A stretch of DNA of 64,000 nucleotides, taken from the NCBI RefSeq assembly GCF_023051105.1, contig NZ_JALKIL010000013.1:1-64000 (forward strand), in the 5' to 3' direction. A model generated the notes under the pieces. It was not told the origin of the DNA and searched no databases. It saw only the letters and a list, made by a program, of their open reading frames with translations. Both the position numbers and the translations under genes were made by a program. Shown here piece after piece: positions 1 through 8,357 of the stretch; positions within the stretch are counted from its first letter, which is position 1, and every line of letters starts with the position of its first letter. This DNA is from Anaerobiospirillum sp. NML120449 (GTDB lineage Bacteria > Pseudomonadota > Gammaproteobacteria > Enterobacterales > Succinivibrionaceae).

Positions 1-24
1 TTATGCAGGGCATGGGCAGCCTGT

Positions 25-62
25 GAATCAGGGCATTCTACTTTTTTCATAAGCCCTGATTC
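25..62. other. Perfect inverted repeat (hairpin) at left edge
   Basis: GAATCAGGGC at 25-34 is matched by GCCCTGATTC at 53-62 around an 18-base T-rich loop. It lies just upstream of the tail-fibre-like frames. There is no clean T-run on either side, so it is not a convincing terminator. It could be a terminator remnant or a structural element of the transferred block. Confidence 0.45.
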
Positions 63-95
63 TACTATATATTTGCAGATTACGATACGTATTTA

Positions 96-416
96 GTGCT
101 AGTACTCAGTGGGTCAAAACTTTTGAACTCTGATACCGGCTTGCGCTTTGAATTTAGCACCCCTCAGCTACACACCAGACCAGAAAAGCAAGCAGCAACC
201 CACTTGCGTATAAAAGTCTACAATAAGACAAATAGCGACCATGTAGACCAATTTACCACTGCTGCAGTTCCAACAGGCAACTATGAAGTAACTAAAGTTA
301 ACTCTTATGAAATTATCGATATTGACGATTTTAAATATCAAGTGTTTTATAAGGGCAATGGTGAAGACAATGATGAAACACCATTATCAGCCACTGGAAC
401 CAGCCACTATCAATGA
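96..416 (+). CDS. 5' fragment of phage-tail-like protein (frame-separated from the next gene)
   Basis: This frame encodes about 106 residues that read like one beta-sandwich repeat of a phage tail-fibre protein (LRIKVYN..., FKYQVFYKG...). The next frame continues with a similar domain (DWQIKDVSNN..., FYTLNIKAYG...). The only start is a GTG at 96 with no Shine-Dalgarno sequence, and the frame is open upstream to a stop at 57-59, so the true N-terminus is probably missing. It ends at a TGA at 414-416 inside the following frame, one base out of phase. The simplest reading is one gene broken by an indel, an assembly error or a programmed frameshift. Two overlapping genes are less likely because no good start for the second lies at the junction. 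Base composition is AT-richer than the rest of the window. Confidence 0.5.
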   Translation: MLVLSGSKLLNSDTGLRFEFSTPQLHTRPEKQAATHLRIKVYNKTNSDHVDQFTTAAVPTGNYEVTKVNSYEIIDIDDFKYQVFYKGNGEDNDETPLSATGTSHYQ

Positions 417-2016
417 AAACATCTCAGTATTACTTGAATTTATTCAGGGCGGCCAATTTGATGCTTATATGTTCCCATCGTTTAACATTAGCTTGAACTT
501 TGGCCCTCAGCAGTTCACCCACACTAAGACCGACTGGCAAATTAAGGACGTTTCTAACAATGTAACCATCTGGGAATCATTGCAAGATACCAGGAATCTA
601 ACCTCAATTAGATGCCCTAAACTTTTAGAAGCTGAAACCTTCTATACATTAAACATTAAAGCCTATGGAACCAGGTCCGAAGCCCCTGCCGAAAGCAAAA
701 CACTTACAACAGTGTTTAAAACTGGCACAGTTTCAGGCATTGGAACCCCAGGCGCTGCTGGCTTTGGCGTTGGTGTTGCGCCTGCTCACCTGTTAGAGCA
801 TTTAGGCTTAAGCGTAATGGACGGAACAACCATTCAAACAAGTCCTAATTTTGGCAACTATGTAGATAGCAACAATAATGTATACGTGTTTGTGCCTGCA
901 TTCTGCTATAGCTTTGACAAGGCTGAAACAGGCAACGAAATTACAGCTAAATCGCCATCGGCTTTTGCAATCAGGTCTTTTGCAGAGTTTAACTGTAACG
1001 AAACAAAAGCCAATGAGGTAGAGTACATCTTACACCGTGCTTTTATTGACGGAGGCGAGGTTAAAGAAGGCTTTTTCATTACTAAGTACCTGGTTAGCAA
1101 GGGCAATAGGTCAGTTAGGAACGCTATTGCTATTTCTCTTACCAGCTCAGGCACTGATGCACCGTCTAAAGACAGTGAATTAAATACCGAGTGCGCTGGC
1201 GTTGCTTATGATGCAATTACAATTGCAAAGAAAATGACCCAAAACAAAGGCACTTGCGCAAGCGGCTTTATGTACTCTGCTTTGGCTATGCTTTCATATG
1301 TGCACGGCTTACATGCAACTTCTAAAGACAATTGCGCCTGGTATGATGAAGCAGGAACTACTAATTATCCTAAAGGCTGCAATAACAATGCGCTGGGAGA
1401 TACTGACGACAAAGAAATATTGTACGAATGCAGCGATACTGAAATCGCTCAAAAAGGCAATACAGGCGGCGCTAATCACTTTGAACGAACCACCCATAAC
1501 GGCCAGACATGCGGTATTGCTGACCTGAACGGCCTTTTAGAAGAGGTTGCTTTAGGCGTTATCATGTGTAATGCCAGCTCAAACGCTGGCAAGTTCATGG
1601 TAATGAAAGACAGTGTTTCTATAACACAGTTTACTAAAGACAACGTTCAAGACGGCCAAACCACTCTATACGACTGGCAAAGCGTACCCCCATGCTATGC
1701 CGGCGCAACTGCAAATACTGGCTATTGCGCATATTGGGGCCATTCATCAGGCAATACTTTCTTTACTAATCAAAATGGCATAAATCGGGCATACTGCGGC
1801 CTTTTCCCTGCTGTTAAGCAAACCACCGCTATTAATGAATTTGGTAAAAATTATGCGTATGCCTACTGGTGGAGCAGCTACCCCGCTGTATTGCGCTGCG
1901 GCGGCATGTGGTCGTACACCACTTGCGCTGGCGTGTTCTATCGCAGCCTCCACAGCTACCGCAGCTGGACGCACAGCAACAGCAGCTGGGGCTTTCGTGC
2001 TGCAGCCTATGGCTGA
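307..2016 (+). CDS. Phage tail / C-type-lectin protein, probable DGR variable target
   Basis: Up to 569 residues; the real domain sequence starts near base 400, because the first ~35 codons look like an out-of-frame shadow of the previous frame. The product has a fibronectin-like segment, then a glycine-rich linker (GIGTPGAAGFGVGVAP), then a long C-terminal domain with CAWYDEAG, PKGCNNNALGD, HNGQTCGIADLNG and a final WGFRAAAYG. From memory of the family, these are hallmarks of formylglycine-generating-enzyme/C-type-lectin-fold proteins that serve as targets of diversity-generating retroelements in prophages. The last ~50 codons are dominated by NNC triplets encoding S, R, Y, H, C and G, as expected when AAC codons of a template have been mutagenised at adenines. 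The likely role is a variable receptor-binding tip of a tail fibre or surface adhesin. The retroelement itself is not visible in the window. Confidence 0.82.
   Translation: MKLSILTILNIKCFIRAMVKTMMKHHYQPLEPATINENISVLLEFIQGGQFDAYMFPSFNISLNFGPQQFTHTKTDWQIKDVSNNVTIWESLQDTRNLTSIRCPKLLEAETFYTLNIKAYGTRSEAPAESKTLTTVFKTGTVSGIGTPGAAGFGVGVAPAHLLEHLGLSVMDGTTIQTSPNFGNYVDSNNNVYVFVPAFCYSFDKAETGNEITAKSPSAFAIRSFAEFNCNETKANEVEYILHRAFIDGGEVKEGFFITKYLVSKGNRSVRNAIAISLTSSGTDAPSKDSELNTECAGVAYDAITIAKKMTQNKGTCASGFMYSALAMLSYVHGLHATSKDNCAWYDEAGTTNYPKGCNNNALGDTDDKEILYECSDTEIAQKGNTGGANHFERTTHNGQTCGIADLNGLLEEVALGVIMCNASSNAGKFMVMKDSVSITQFTKDNVQDGQTTLYDWQSVPPCYAGATANTGYCAYWGHSSGNTFFTNQNGINRAYCGLFPAVKQTTAINEFGKNYAYAYWWSSYPAVLRCGGMWSYTTCAGVFYRSLHSYRSWTHSNSSWGFRAAAYG
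1861..2013 (+). other. Putative DGR variable region (VR)
   Basis: In these 51 codons I count 31 ending in C, against 17 of 60 in the preceding 180 bases of the same gene. The C-ending codons are a scatter of AGC, TAC, CGC, CAC, TGC, GGC and CTC with only one AAC left. That is the footprint of adenine-directed mutagenesis of AAC-rich template codons. The segment ends in a constant-looking GGCTTTCGTGCTGCAGCC stretch that could be the initiation-of-mutagenic-homing site. Confidence 0.7.
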
Positions 2017-2038
2017 TAGTTCTAATATATGGAACTAT
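2016..2038 (+). other. Hairpin directly after the variable gene
   Basis: ATAGTTC (2016-2022) pairs with GAACTAT (2032-2038) around a 9-base loop, starting at the last base of the stop codon. In the Bordetella phage DGR a DNA hairpin/cruciform sits just downstream of the VR and promotes retrohoming, so the position fits. A 10-base part, ATAGTTCTAA, recurs at 2156-2165. Confidence 0.55.
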
Positions 2039-2526
2039 TAATTTGGTTAACTTTGTACCTTATTTAGTATTGTCTATTGTTATTTGGCCTGTACAATGGA
2101 TTTTGTCCTGTAGGCGGAGCAATTTCCCATATCCCCCTACTAAGGCGGCATGCACATAGTTCTAAATTTTGGGAAAGTTTTATTTTCTTTTCACCACTAA
2201 CATGGCAGCACGTTCCTGATAACCAGATAACCAGATATCGATTTGCAGCCTCCGGGCATCCCCTTGCCCCTGGGGCGCAATGCTGGCACTCCCTGTCATC
2301 CCGGAGCCCGGCAGACTCAGCACGAGACTAAGCATGGCAGACAAAGCCCTGCCAGAACAGAGGGCTTGCCCCTGGCAATGTGGCGGCCTGAGCGCAACAG
2401 TTAGCTGTCAGTCTGTCAGCTGCCGGACCTGACAGCGGCGCCACGCGGCTGTGCCTGCCTGAAATCTGCTGTGTTGCATGGCCATGGCTCTGGTCGGGCA
2501 CTGCGCTGTCAGGCAGGATTATCAGG
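2017..2526. other. Spacer after the DGR-like gene
   Basis: The first ~190 bases are AT-rich like the upstream gene. From about 2220 the composition turns GC-rich like the rest of the window, so the edge of the transferred block probably lies near 2170-2220. No gene, RT or template repeat was seen. Confidence 0.5.
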
Positions 2527-2823
2527 TCAGTCGTCCTTGCGGCCACAGTTGCAGCTGTCCTCAGAGCACTTGTGCTCAGTTCTCTTTACCGGGCCTCTGA
2601 TGCCGGTAATGTCATGGCCCTTACGGGACAGATGATTGTCGTTGGGATTCCAGCCGCAGCTGCTGTTGCTTTTGCCATGATCCCCGCAGCCGCAGTCATT
2701 GCTGTCGCAGCCACAGGAGTTGCCCGGGCCGAACATGCGGATAATCTTCTTCATGCCCAGATAAAAAGGAAAGGCAATGACTCCAATGATTGCTGCGATT
2801 ACCAGGTAATTAATTAATGTCAT
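2527..2823 (-). CDS. Small Cys-rich single-pass membrane protein
   Basis: 98 residues. One N-terminal membrane segment (about residues 4-22, YLVIAAIIGVIAFPFYLG) is followed by a basic KKIIRMF and a cytosolic tail with seven cysteines in CGC / CGCG / CNC clusters, plus several histidines and aspartates. The layout recalls the short FeoB-associated Cys-rich membrane proteins, but it is longer and no feo gene is nearby, so metal or redox function is only a guess. The ATG at 2823 is preceded by a weak AAGG-type site. It stands alone, with long spacers on both sides. Confidence 0.55.
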   Translation of the reverse strand: MTLINYLVIAAIIGVIAFPFYLGMKKIIRMFGPGNSCGCDSNDCGCGDHGKSNSSCGWNPNDNHLSRKGHDITGIRGPVKRTEHKCSEDSCNCGRKDD

Positions 2824-3841
2824 TTAAATTAACCATACCTTACTTAAGTTAGCGATAGCTTATATAGTAACCGCCGCCCAGGTATTTGACAATATCTTTC
2901 ATCATGAATTTGAGCCAGGTCGCCCTCACCGCGCCAGCGACCACCGGCATGACATACAGTCCTGACATGCCAACGCCCGCCCTCAGGCAATATCCCCTGC
3001 TGCATTACCAGTACCGCCGCAGTCGCAGCGGCCCTTGCGACCCTTGCAGCCCCTGCACCACTGGGCTACAGGCTGCAGTAATGGGCTTGCCGTAAAGGTG
3101 AGTTTGAGGATAAGGATGTGCCGCTGTGAGCGGTTTTGCGCTGTGCTGCGCTGCGCTTTGGTGTGCTGTGGGCTCATTGAGCCAGGTGCGCTCCCCGCCC
3201 TGTCACAGAGATATTGGCTGGCGATAAGATTCCCTGAGCTTTCACAGACGTGGTGCTTATCGGTGAAGTTCAGGGTGCTCTCTCAGAGTGGCTGCCTGCC
3301 TGTGAGAATAGGAATAATGCGGTACGCTGCGCTGCGTTCGTCCTGTACGCTCAGGAGCGGTCCGGCGCAGCCCGGCGCGTCCTTGCATAACAGCACGGCG
3401 GGCAAAGGAATAAGACCTGTCTGTTGCAAAGGACTGAAGTGTGATGTAAAAGGCAGTAAATAAGAAAGAAAGGGTCAGTACGGACTTTATGAATTGTCTT
3501 TTTATGGGGCTGGACAGGTGAAAGCAGTGCCCCTGCCTGCACCTTGAGCAAGGGCGGTATGTCAGGCCCCGTAAAGTAAATGCCCAGCTGCAATTGATGC
3601 CCGGGACGCAATGGCCTGACGGGTCTGGCCTGATACCAGAGGCAGGACAAGCCGTGATGCCTGTGGCTGGCCGGCCGGAAGGGCCGGCGTGGACGGCGGG
3701 AGGGCCGGCATGGCCGGCGGGATGGACGGTGTGGCCAGGCAGGTTTGAGCCAGGCAACGCGCGGCCTGGGCGGTCCTGGCATGGACTGCCCAGGTCATGG
3801 GTCCGGTGGCAGTGGCGGAGGATGGTGTTTGCTGGTGGCTT
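2824..3841. other. Non-coding spacer, about 1 kb
   Basis: Frames open on both strands here only because of GC-rich simple sequence, for example GGCCGGC-type repeats around 3665-3725. They encode Pro/Arg/Gly-rich low-complexity sequence without a ribosome site. No gene or RNA is supported. Confidence 0.5.
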
Positions 3842-4537
3842 TTAGATGCCGCCGGTGAGGAAAAAGCCCAGGGCAAAGATAAGCAGCAGGAGGGCAGCAA
3901 GGCCTTTTACTACCATTTTGCCAATACGGGTGTTGACGAGGATATCGTGAGCCTTGCGGATTTTGGTCTGATCAAGGCGGTTTTGCAGCTCGCTGCGACG
4001 GAAGTCGCCATTGTCATCACGACAGCCCAGCACTACAGGAACGCCGGTAGCGGTATAGATATTAAAGCCAAAGCCAAAGGCATTTTTGAGTTTGACATCC
4101 ACCTTGTAGGAAACCAGGGCATTGGCGCCAAATTCCATGACCTCACGGGTAATACGCTGACGGGCCTTCTCTTCGGTACGCTCGGAGCGCGACAGTGCGA
4201 AAATGCCACGGTCGAGCACGTCAAAGCCCTCTACCAGGTCTTCTTTTTCGTACAGGAAGGTTGGAGGCTCGGCATAGTAGACATTGAGATCCTCAAGGCT
4301 TTCAGGATTGAGTACCTTGACCTCGATAGCCGCCTGACGCTTTTCCATCTGGCCGCTGCGGCGGTTTTTGACCTCAATTTCGCCAGTCTCAAAGGATACC
4401 TCGACATCCATCATCAGCAGGTCAGACTCTTCCTCACGGGCAATGCAGTCACGGTTAAACCAGTAGATATGACCATCATCACCCTGCAGGCGACCCTCAC
4501 CCTTCTTGTTATCAAATGTCGCGATCCTGCCGTTCAT
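3842..4537 (-). CDS. Cold-shock-like + YbjQ-like + C-terminal membrane anchor protein
   Basis: 231 residues. Residues 1-35 (GRIATFDNKKGEGRLQ, IYWFNRDCI) resemble the start of a cold-shock/OB-fold domain. Residues ~105-170 resemble the YbjQ/UPF0145 family, with the GANALVSYKVD motif and an ATGVPVVLG strand. Residues ~208-228 form one hydrophobic anchor ending in a short GGI tail. The ATG at 4537 has a good GAGGAAAGG site. This suggests an RNA- or ligand-binding head held at the membrane by its C-terminus. Function is unknown and the domain calls are by eye. It is a single-gene unit. Confidence 0.65.
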   Translation of the reverse strand: MNGRIATFDNKKGEGRLQGDDGHIYWFNRDCIAREEESDLLMMDVEVSFETGEIEVKNRRSGQMEKRQAAIEVKVLNPESLEDLNVYYAEPPTFLYEKEDLVEGFDVLDRGIFALSRSERTEEKARQRITREVMEFGANALVSYKVDVKLKNAFGFGFNIYTATGVPVVLGCRDDNGDFRRSELQNRLDQTKIRKAHDILVNTRIGKMVVKGLAALLLLIFALGFFLTGGI

Positions 4538-5173
4538 ATCCTTTCCTCATTCCTCTTATCAATATGAAAACTTTCAGTAATGTCTGATGGCGGCCCCTGC
4601 TCCCAGACGCCCGGCCAGCCCATGGCCTTAGCAAGACTCTGGCTTGAGCCTGACTGCGGCCTCAGCCTGTACGGCCATCAGCCCCTGTACGGAGCATGTA
4701 AATCATGCCCTGGCCTGGCCGCCTGATGCCTGCCAGCAGGTACTTGCTTGAGCCGTGTCGGCGTCCGTGGCCTCATGCCTTGGTGTGGTAAAGCGCTGGC
4801 CTTTCTTACGGCAATGTCTTTGAGCTGCCTGATTTAGCTTACCAAAAATGTCAGGCCTGCGCGGCTGACAAAACGCTAATTTTTCGCCTGTGAGGCTGAT
4901 GACAGTCAGGCTGACAGCCTGCCTGTGCTGGCTGTGGTGCCTGTGCTGCCTGCGCAGCGTGCTACCCTGCGCTGCCTTTGGCTCAGCAAACTGCATTCAC
5001 CTGTTAAGAGCTGCCGTATGGGGCTGTGCATTTACTTGCACCATGGCTGCAGGCCTGTGCGGCTCTGCTGGCCCTTTTGGCCGGGCAGAGCGGCTGGGCC
5101 GCAGCACGGGCTGCCCGGCAGTCAGCGTGCTCCTGGCGCTGTCTGCCCGGTGAGCCAGGGGACTGGATCGGGC
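4538..5173. other. Spacer without recognisable gene
   Basis: This stretch is GC-rich and low in complexity. Open frames on both strands lack ribosome sites and family features. I see no RNA gene or clear terminator. Confidence 0.45.
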
Positions 5174-6175
5174 TTAGCGGTAGCTGATATTTATCTGATA
5201 GCCAAAGACCTTGTTGACCATACGTACGGGCTTGCGTTTGCCACCCACATCAGCATAGGAAATGATACTGATAGCCTGGCCCTTACTGTTGGTGACAATG
5301 CGGTCCCCGCCTCTGTCAGTTACGGCATAGCCCGGGGGCAGCACTGAGCTCCATGCGTCGGCCGGAGCAAGAGAGAGCATGACATCAAGCAGTACCTGCT
5401 CAGGGCGGGGCAGTCCCTTGAACTCAACAAGCATGCTGGTATGAATACCGTTGCTGTCATAACGGGCTGTAAAGAGCTTAATGCCCAGAGGAGCTGAACC
5501 GGCCATTAAAAGGCGCTGGCCATCAGCACGGAAAAGCACATCAATACTCTGATTGATCGCCCCATAGCTAAGGTTCAGTACCTGGCGGCTTTCCTGAGGA
5601 GGAATAACTGATGCCGGTGGCAGAGCTACTCTGACGCTGCGGTCAAGCAGCGGCCAGTAAGTACGGCTCTGGCCCTGGCCCGGTCCCTGGCCATGGCCTG
5701 GTGCAGCGGCAGCCCTGCTGTGAACTGGCATGGCCCCCAAGGTCTGACTGCGCCCCTGACTTGTAGAGCGGGCCTGCTGCTGTGCCGGGGCCTGCTGCAA
5801 GGCCGGCTGGTTAGCCCAGGACTGGACCTGATCCATGGCCGGCTCTACGGTCACTGCAGGCAGAGCTGCTGAGCCTGGGGCTGCCGGTGCTACCTGGGCT
5901 GACGGCCCCTGCTTATAGGCATTGTAGGCTCCGTTGCCCAGGCTGATTACCGGGCCTTCTTCATTGCGCAGCTGGGCGGCAGTCATGCGGCCGTAGCGCA
6001 GCTGGCCTTCGGGTGACTCCTGAGTGTTGGGAGCAGTGCGCCCTGCGGTAGCTGCGGTGGGACGGGCTGCCTGCACCTGAGGATCAGGGCGCTGGGCAGC
6101 TGTACAGCCGCTTAATAATGGAAAAACAAGAGTTGTGCTGATACACAGCATCCATAAGAGAGAGTTTCTTTTCAT
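5174..6175 (-). CDS. DUF3261-like outer-membrane lipoprotein
   Basis: 333 residues from the ATG at 6175. This start is chosen over upstream ones because it begins a clean lipoprotein signal (KRNSLLWM..., lipobox LLSGC). Residues ~25-170 are a Pro/Ala/Gln-rich disordered linker. The C-terminal ~150 residues (SYGAINQSIDVLFRADGQRL, IKLFTARYD, GYAVTDRGG, VFGYQINISYR) match the pattern of DUF3261, a lipoprotein usually found in aryl-polyene/fatty-acid-like biosynthesis clusters. No such cluster lies here, so it is an orphan copy. The ribosome site is weak. Confidence 0.65.
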   Translation of the reverse strand: MKRNSLLWMLCISTTLVFPLLSGCTAAQRPDPQVQAARPTAATAGRTAPNTQESPEGQLRYGRMTAAQLRNEEGPVISLGNGAYNAYKQGPSAQVAPAAPGSAALPAVTVEPAMDQVQSWANQPALQQAPAQQQARSTSQGRSQTLGAMPVHSRAAAAPGHGQGPGQGQSRTYWPLLDRSVRVALPPASVIPPQESRQVLNLSYGAINQSIDVLFRADGQRLLMAGSAPLGIKLFTARYDSNGIHTSMLVEFKGLPRPEQVLLDVMLSLAPADAWSSVLPPGYAVTDRGGDRIVTNSKGQAISIISYADVGGKRKPVRMVNKVFGYQINISYR

Positions 6176-6590
6176 TCTTTGTTGTAGTGATATCACTTTG
6201 TTTCCGGAGAAGCCTGGTGATTTACGGCTACGCGCGTCAACGGTATTCAGCCTGACACAGCTGGACAATCTGTAAAAGCAAATAATAAACGCTCCACACC
6301 ACTAAGCTGTGACAAAGAAAAAGGCTGTGCTTTTCCCGGTGAGAAGAGCACAGCCTTTATTCATGTAAGGTCAGCCTGACGCCTGTAACTGGCCCCGGGG
6401 ATCATAAAGATCCCTGAAATGTGGTCAGATTCTGTAAAGCGTCGGTGCTGCCTTAAATCATGATGCCCAGGCCAGGCCGGGCAGGCCGGGCTGGCCAGGG
6501 CCGCCGTTCAGGCAGAGCCGGGCCGGACCGGACCGGGCCGGTCAGACTCTGCCTGTCCCGTGGGGACGGGCGTGGGCCTGGCCTGTGAAA
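6176..6590. other. Spacer between nadA and the lipoprotein gene
   Basis: It contains the nadA terminator (listed separately) and GC-rich GGCCGGGC-type simple sequence at 6475-6545. The lipoprotein promoter should lie between 6180 and 6310 but no clear hexamers could be assigned. Confidence 0.4.
6314..6358 (-). terminator. Rho-independent terminator downstream of nadA
   Basis: On the minus strand AAAGGCTGTGCT (6358-6347) pairs with AGCACAGCCTTT (6331-6320), a 12-bp stem followed by TTCTTTG. It lies about 230 bases after the nadA stop. Confidence 0.75.
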
Positions 6591-7676
6591 TCAGAGGTCG
6601 CCAGGTACGTTGCCGGAGCGGACAGCAGCAGCAAAGCGGAGCATGCGGTCCAGAGGCTTGAGAGCCTCGAGGCGTACATCCTCAGGAACCTGTACGGAGT
6701 GAGCCTTGCGAACCTCCTCAGAGCCCTCCAGGGAGTTGATGATCTTGCCCAGAGAGTTAAGAGCCATCCATGGGCAGCGGGCGCCGTTGAGGGTGCCTAC
6801 GCCATCGCGATCGCCTACGGCGGCCTCGATGAACTTCTTGTGAGGGTTTGCCTGCTGCATCTTGTAGAAGATACCGCTTTCAGTAGCCACGATATAGGTC
6901 TGGGCATCATCGGTCTTGGTGAACTCAAGCAGCTGAGAGGTAGAGCCTACCTTGTCAGCAAGAGCCACAACCTCAGCAGGAGACTCAGGGTGTACCAGCA
7001 GCTTGGCACCTGGATTGTCCACCTTCATCTGGGCAATGTCATTGGCCTCAAAGGAATCGTGCACAATGCAGCGGCCCGGCCAGGAGTAAACCTCGGTCTG
7101 AGCATTATTGGCAATGTAGCCGCCCAGGTGACGATCCGGAACCCACAGGATCTTCTCACCACGGCCCTTTAAGTAGTCAGCCAGCTCCACAGCCAGAGAT
7201 GAGGTCACGATCCAGTCGGACATGGCCTTTACCTGAGCTGAGGTATTGGCATAGGCAACGACGGTGGCATCAGGGTACATGGCGCGGATACGCTTTAACT
7301 CAGAGCCCTTACAGCACAGATCGAGCGAACACTCAGAACCCATGTCCGGCATTAAGATGGTCTTTTCAGGAGATAAGATCTTGGCGGTCTCACCCATGAA
7401 GCGCACACCGGCAACTACAATGGTATTTGACGGGCTTTCCTTACCGACACGGGCCATCTCCAGTGAGTCACCGATAAAGCCGCCGGTTTCCTCAGCAAGG
7501 CGCTGAATAATTGGGGCTGTGTAGTAGTGGGCAATCACCAGGGCGTTGTGCTTTTTGATTACCTCTTTGGCCTGGTCATAAAGACGACTGTCTTTTTCGA
7601 GCTCCTCATCAGACATTGGGGCAGGAAGGTCAAACTCCTGCGGCATCTGTATATCTTTGAGTGTGATTAAAGACAT
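6591..7676 (-). CDS. nadA: Quinolinate synthase NadA
   Basis: 361 residues, the usual family length. The enzyme condenses iminoaspartate with dihydroxyacetone phosphate to quinolinate in cytosolic de novo NAD synthesis and carries an oxygen-sensitive [4Fe-4S] cluster. Family blocks visible are IAHYYTAP (49-56), GDSLEMAR (69-76), GVRFMGETAKIL (90-101), a Cys-bearing GSECSLDLCC (113-122), GRCIVHDSF (201-209) and GARCPWMALNSL (298-309). Cluster ligands are probably C116, C203 and C301. The ATG at 7676 follows an AGGAG/AGGA site. nadB and nadC are not adjacent, so it stands alone with its own terminator. Confidence 0.96.
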   Translation of the reverse strand: MSLITLKDIQMPQEFDLPAPMSDEELEKDSRLYDQAKEVIKKHNALVIAHYYTAPIIQRLAEETGGFIGDSLEMARVGKESPSNTIVVAGVRFMGETAKILSPEKTILMPDMGSECSLDLCCKGSELKRIRAMYPDATVVAYANTSAQVKAMSDWIVTSSLAVELADYLKGRGEKILWVPDRHLGGYIANNAQTEVYSWPGRCIVHDSFEANDIAQMKVDNPGAKLLVHPESPAEVVALADKVGSTSQLLEFTKTDDAQTYIVATESGIFYKMQQANPHKKFIEAAVGDRDGVGTLNGARCPWMALNSLGKIINSLEGSEEVRKAHSVQVPEDVRLEALKPLDRMLRFAAAVRSGNVPGDL

Positions 7677-8357
7677 TTGATCCTAACTCCTAAGTTGTAT
7701 GCCCTGCCCCAACGGTCAATGCAGCTGACAGCCGGGCGTAGAAAGATAAAACGGCTGCCGGAGTGCAGCTGACAGCAGCGCTGTCGGCAAAACCATCAGG
7801 GCAGTGCATGGAACCTGCAGAGGCACACCACATTCAGCATGCTCCCCTGCAGGCAAGTCAAGCTCCGGCCGGCCGGTCAGCAAATATGACAGGCACATAC
7901 AAAAAATGCTCAGATTGCGCCTGTGCGCACTGTGAGCATGCCGGAACACTGGGCTTATGATCGCCACCATGGATCAGATTAACAGAGCACAGCATAAATG
8001 CACAGCCAGAGACTGCTTTACAAAACAGTATATTGCAACGCATGGCAATGCAGTGCAATACAGCGAGGCGCGCGCAGTGCTGCTGCCTGCAGTGACATGC
8101 GCTGCGCTGCAGCAGCGTAGCGCGCTGCAATGGGGGCAGTACCTGCCCTGGCGCAATATGCTTTATAAAACAATATGGCTGAGCGCTGGTGCCTTTTAAG
8201 CTGGCATGATGGTGATCGTGAAGTCTGCCCCTAACCAGACTTGTCTTGCTAGTTGCAGGGACAGACCAGAGCGCTCAAGGTGCACAAAAGGCCACTTGCG
8301 TGACCTTTTGAAACCTGTGGACAGTCAGTGACAGATATCACCGACAGCAAGCGCTGA
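7677..8357. other. Spacer upstream of nadA
   Basis: It contains GCAG/CTGC-rich simple sequence around 8040-8130 and a terminator at 8286-8309. Short frames on both strands have no ribosome site or family signal. The nadA promoter is expected here but could not be assigned. Confidence 0.4.
8282..8309 (-). terminator. Terminator of the giant-gene unit
   Basis: On the minus strand AAAAGGTCAC pairs with GTGGCCTTTT around a GCAA tetraloop (one U-G pair). It lies about 50 bases after the stop of the gene at 8358-9137. Confidence 0.6.

Noticed and set aside
3035-3757. Pro/Arg/Gly-rich open frames on both strands
   Set aside because: They overlap each other, lack ribosome sites and derive from GGCCGGC simple sequence.
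3797-4567. 256-codon plus-strand frame
   Set aside because: Antisense to the cold-shock/YbjQ-like gene, which has a good ribosome site and family motifs.
6585-7172. 195-codon plus-strand frame
   Set aside because: Antisense shadow of nadA.
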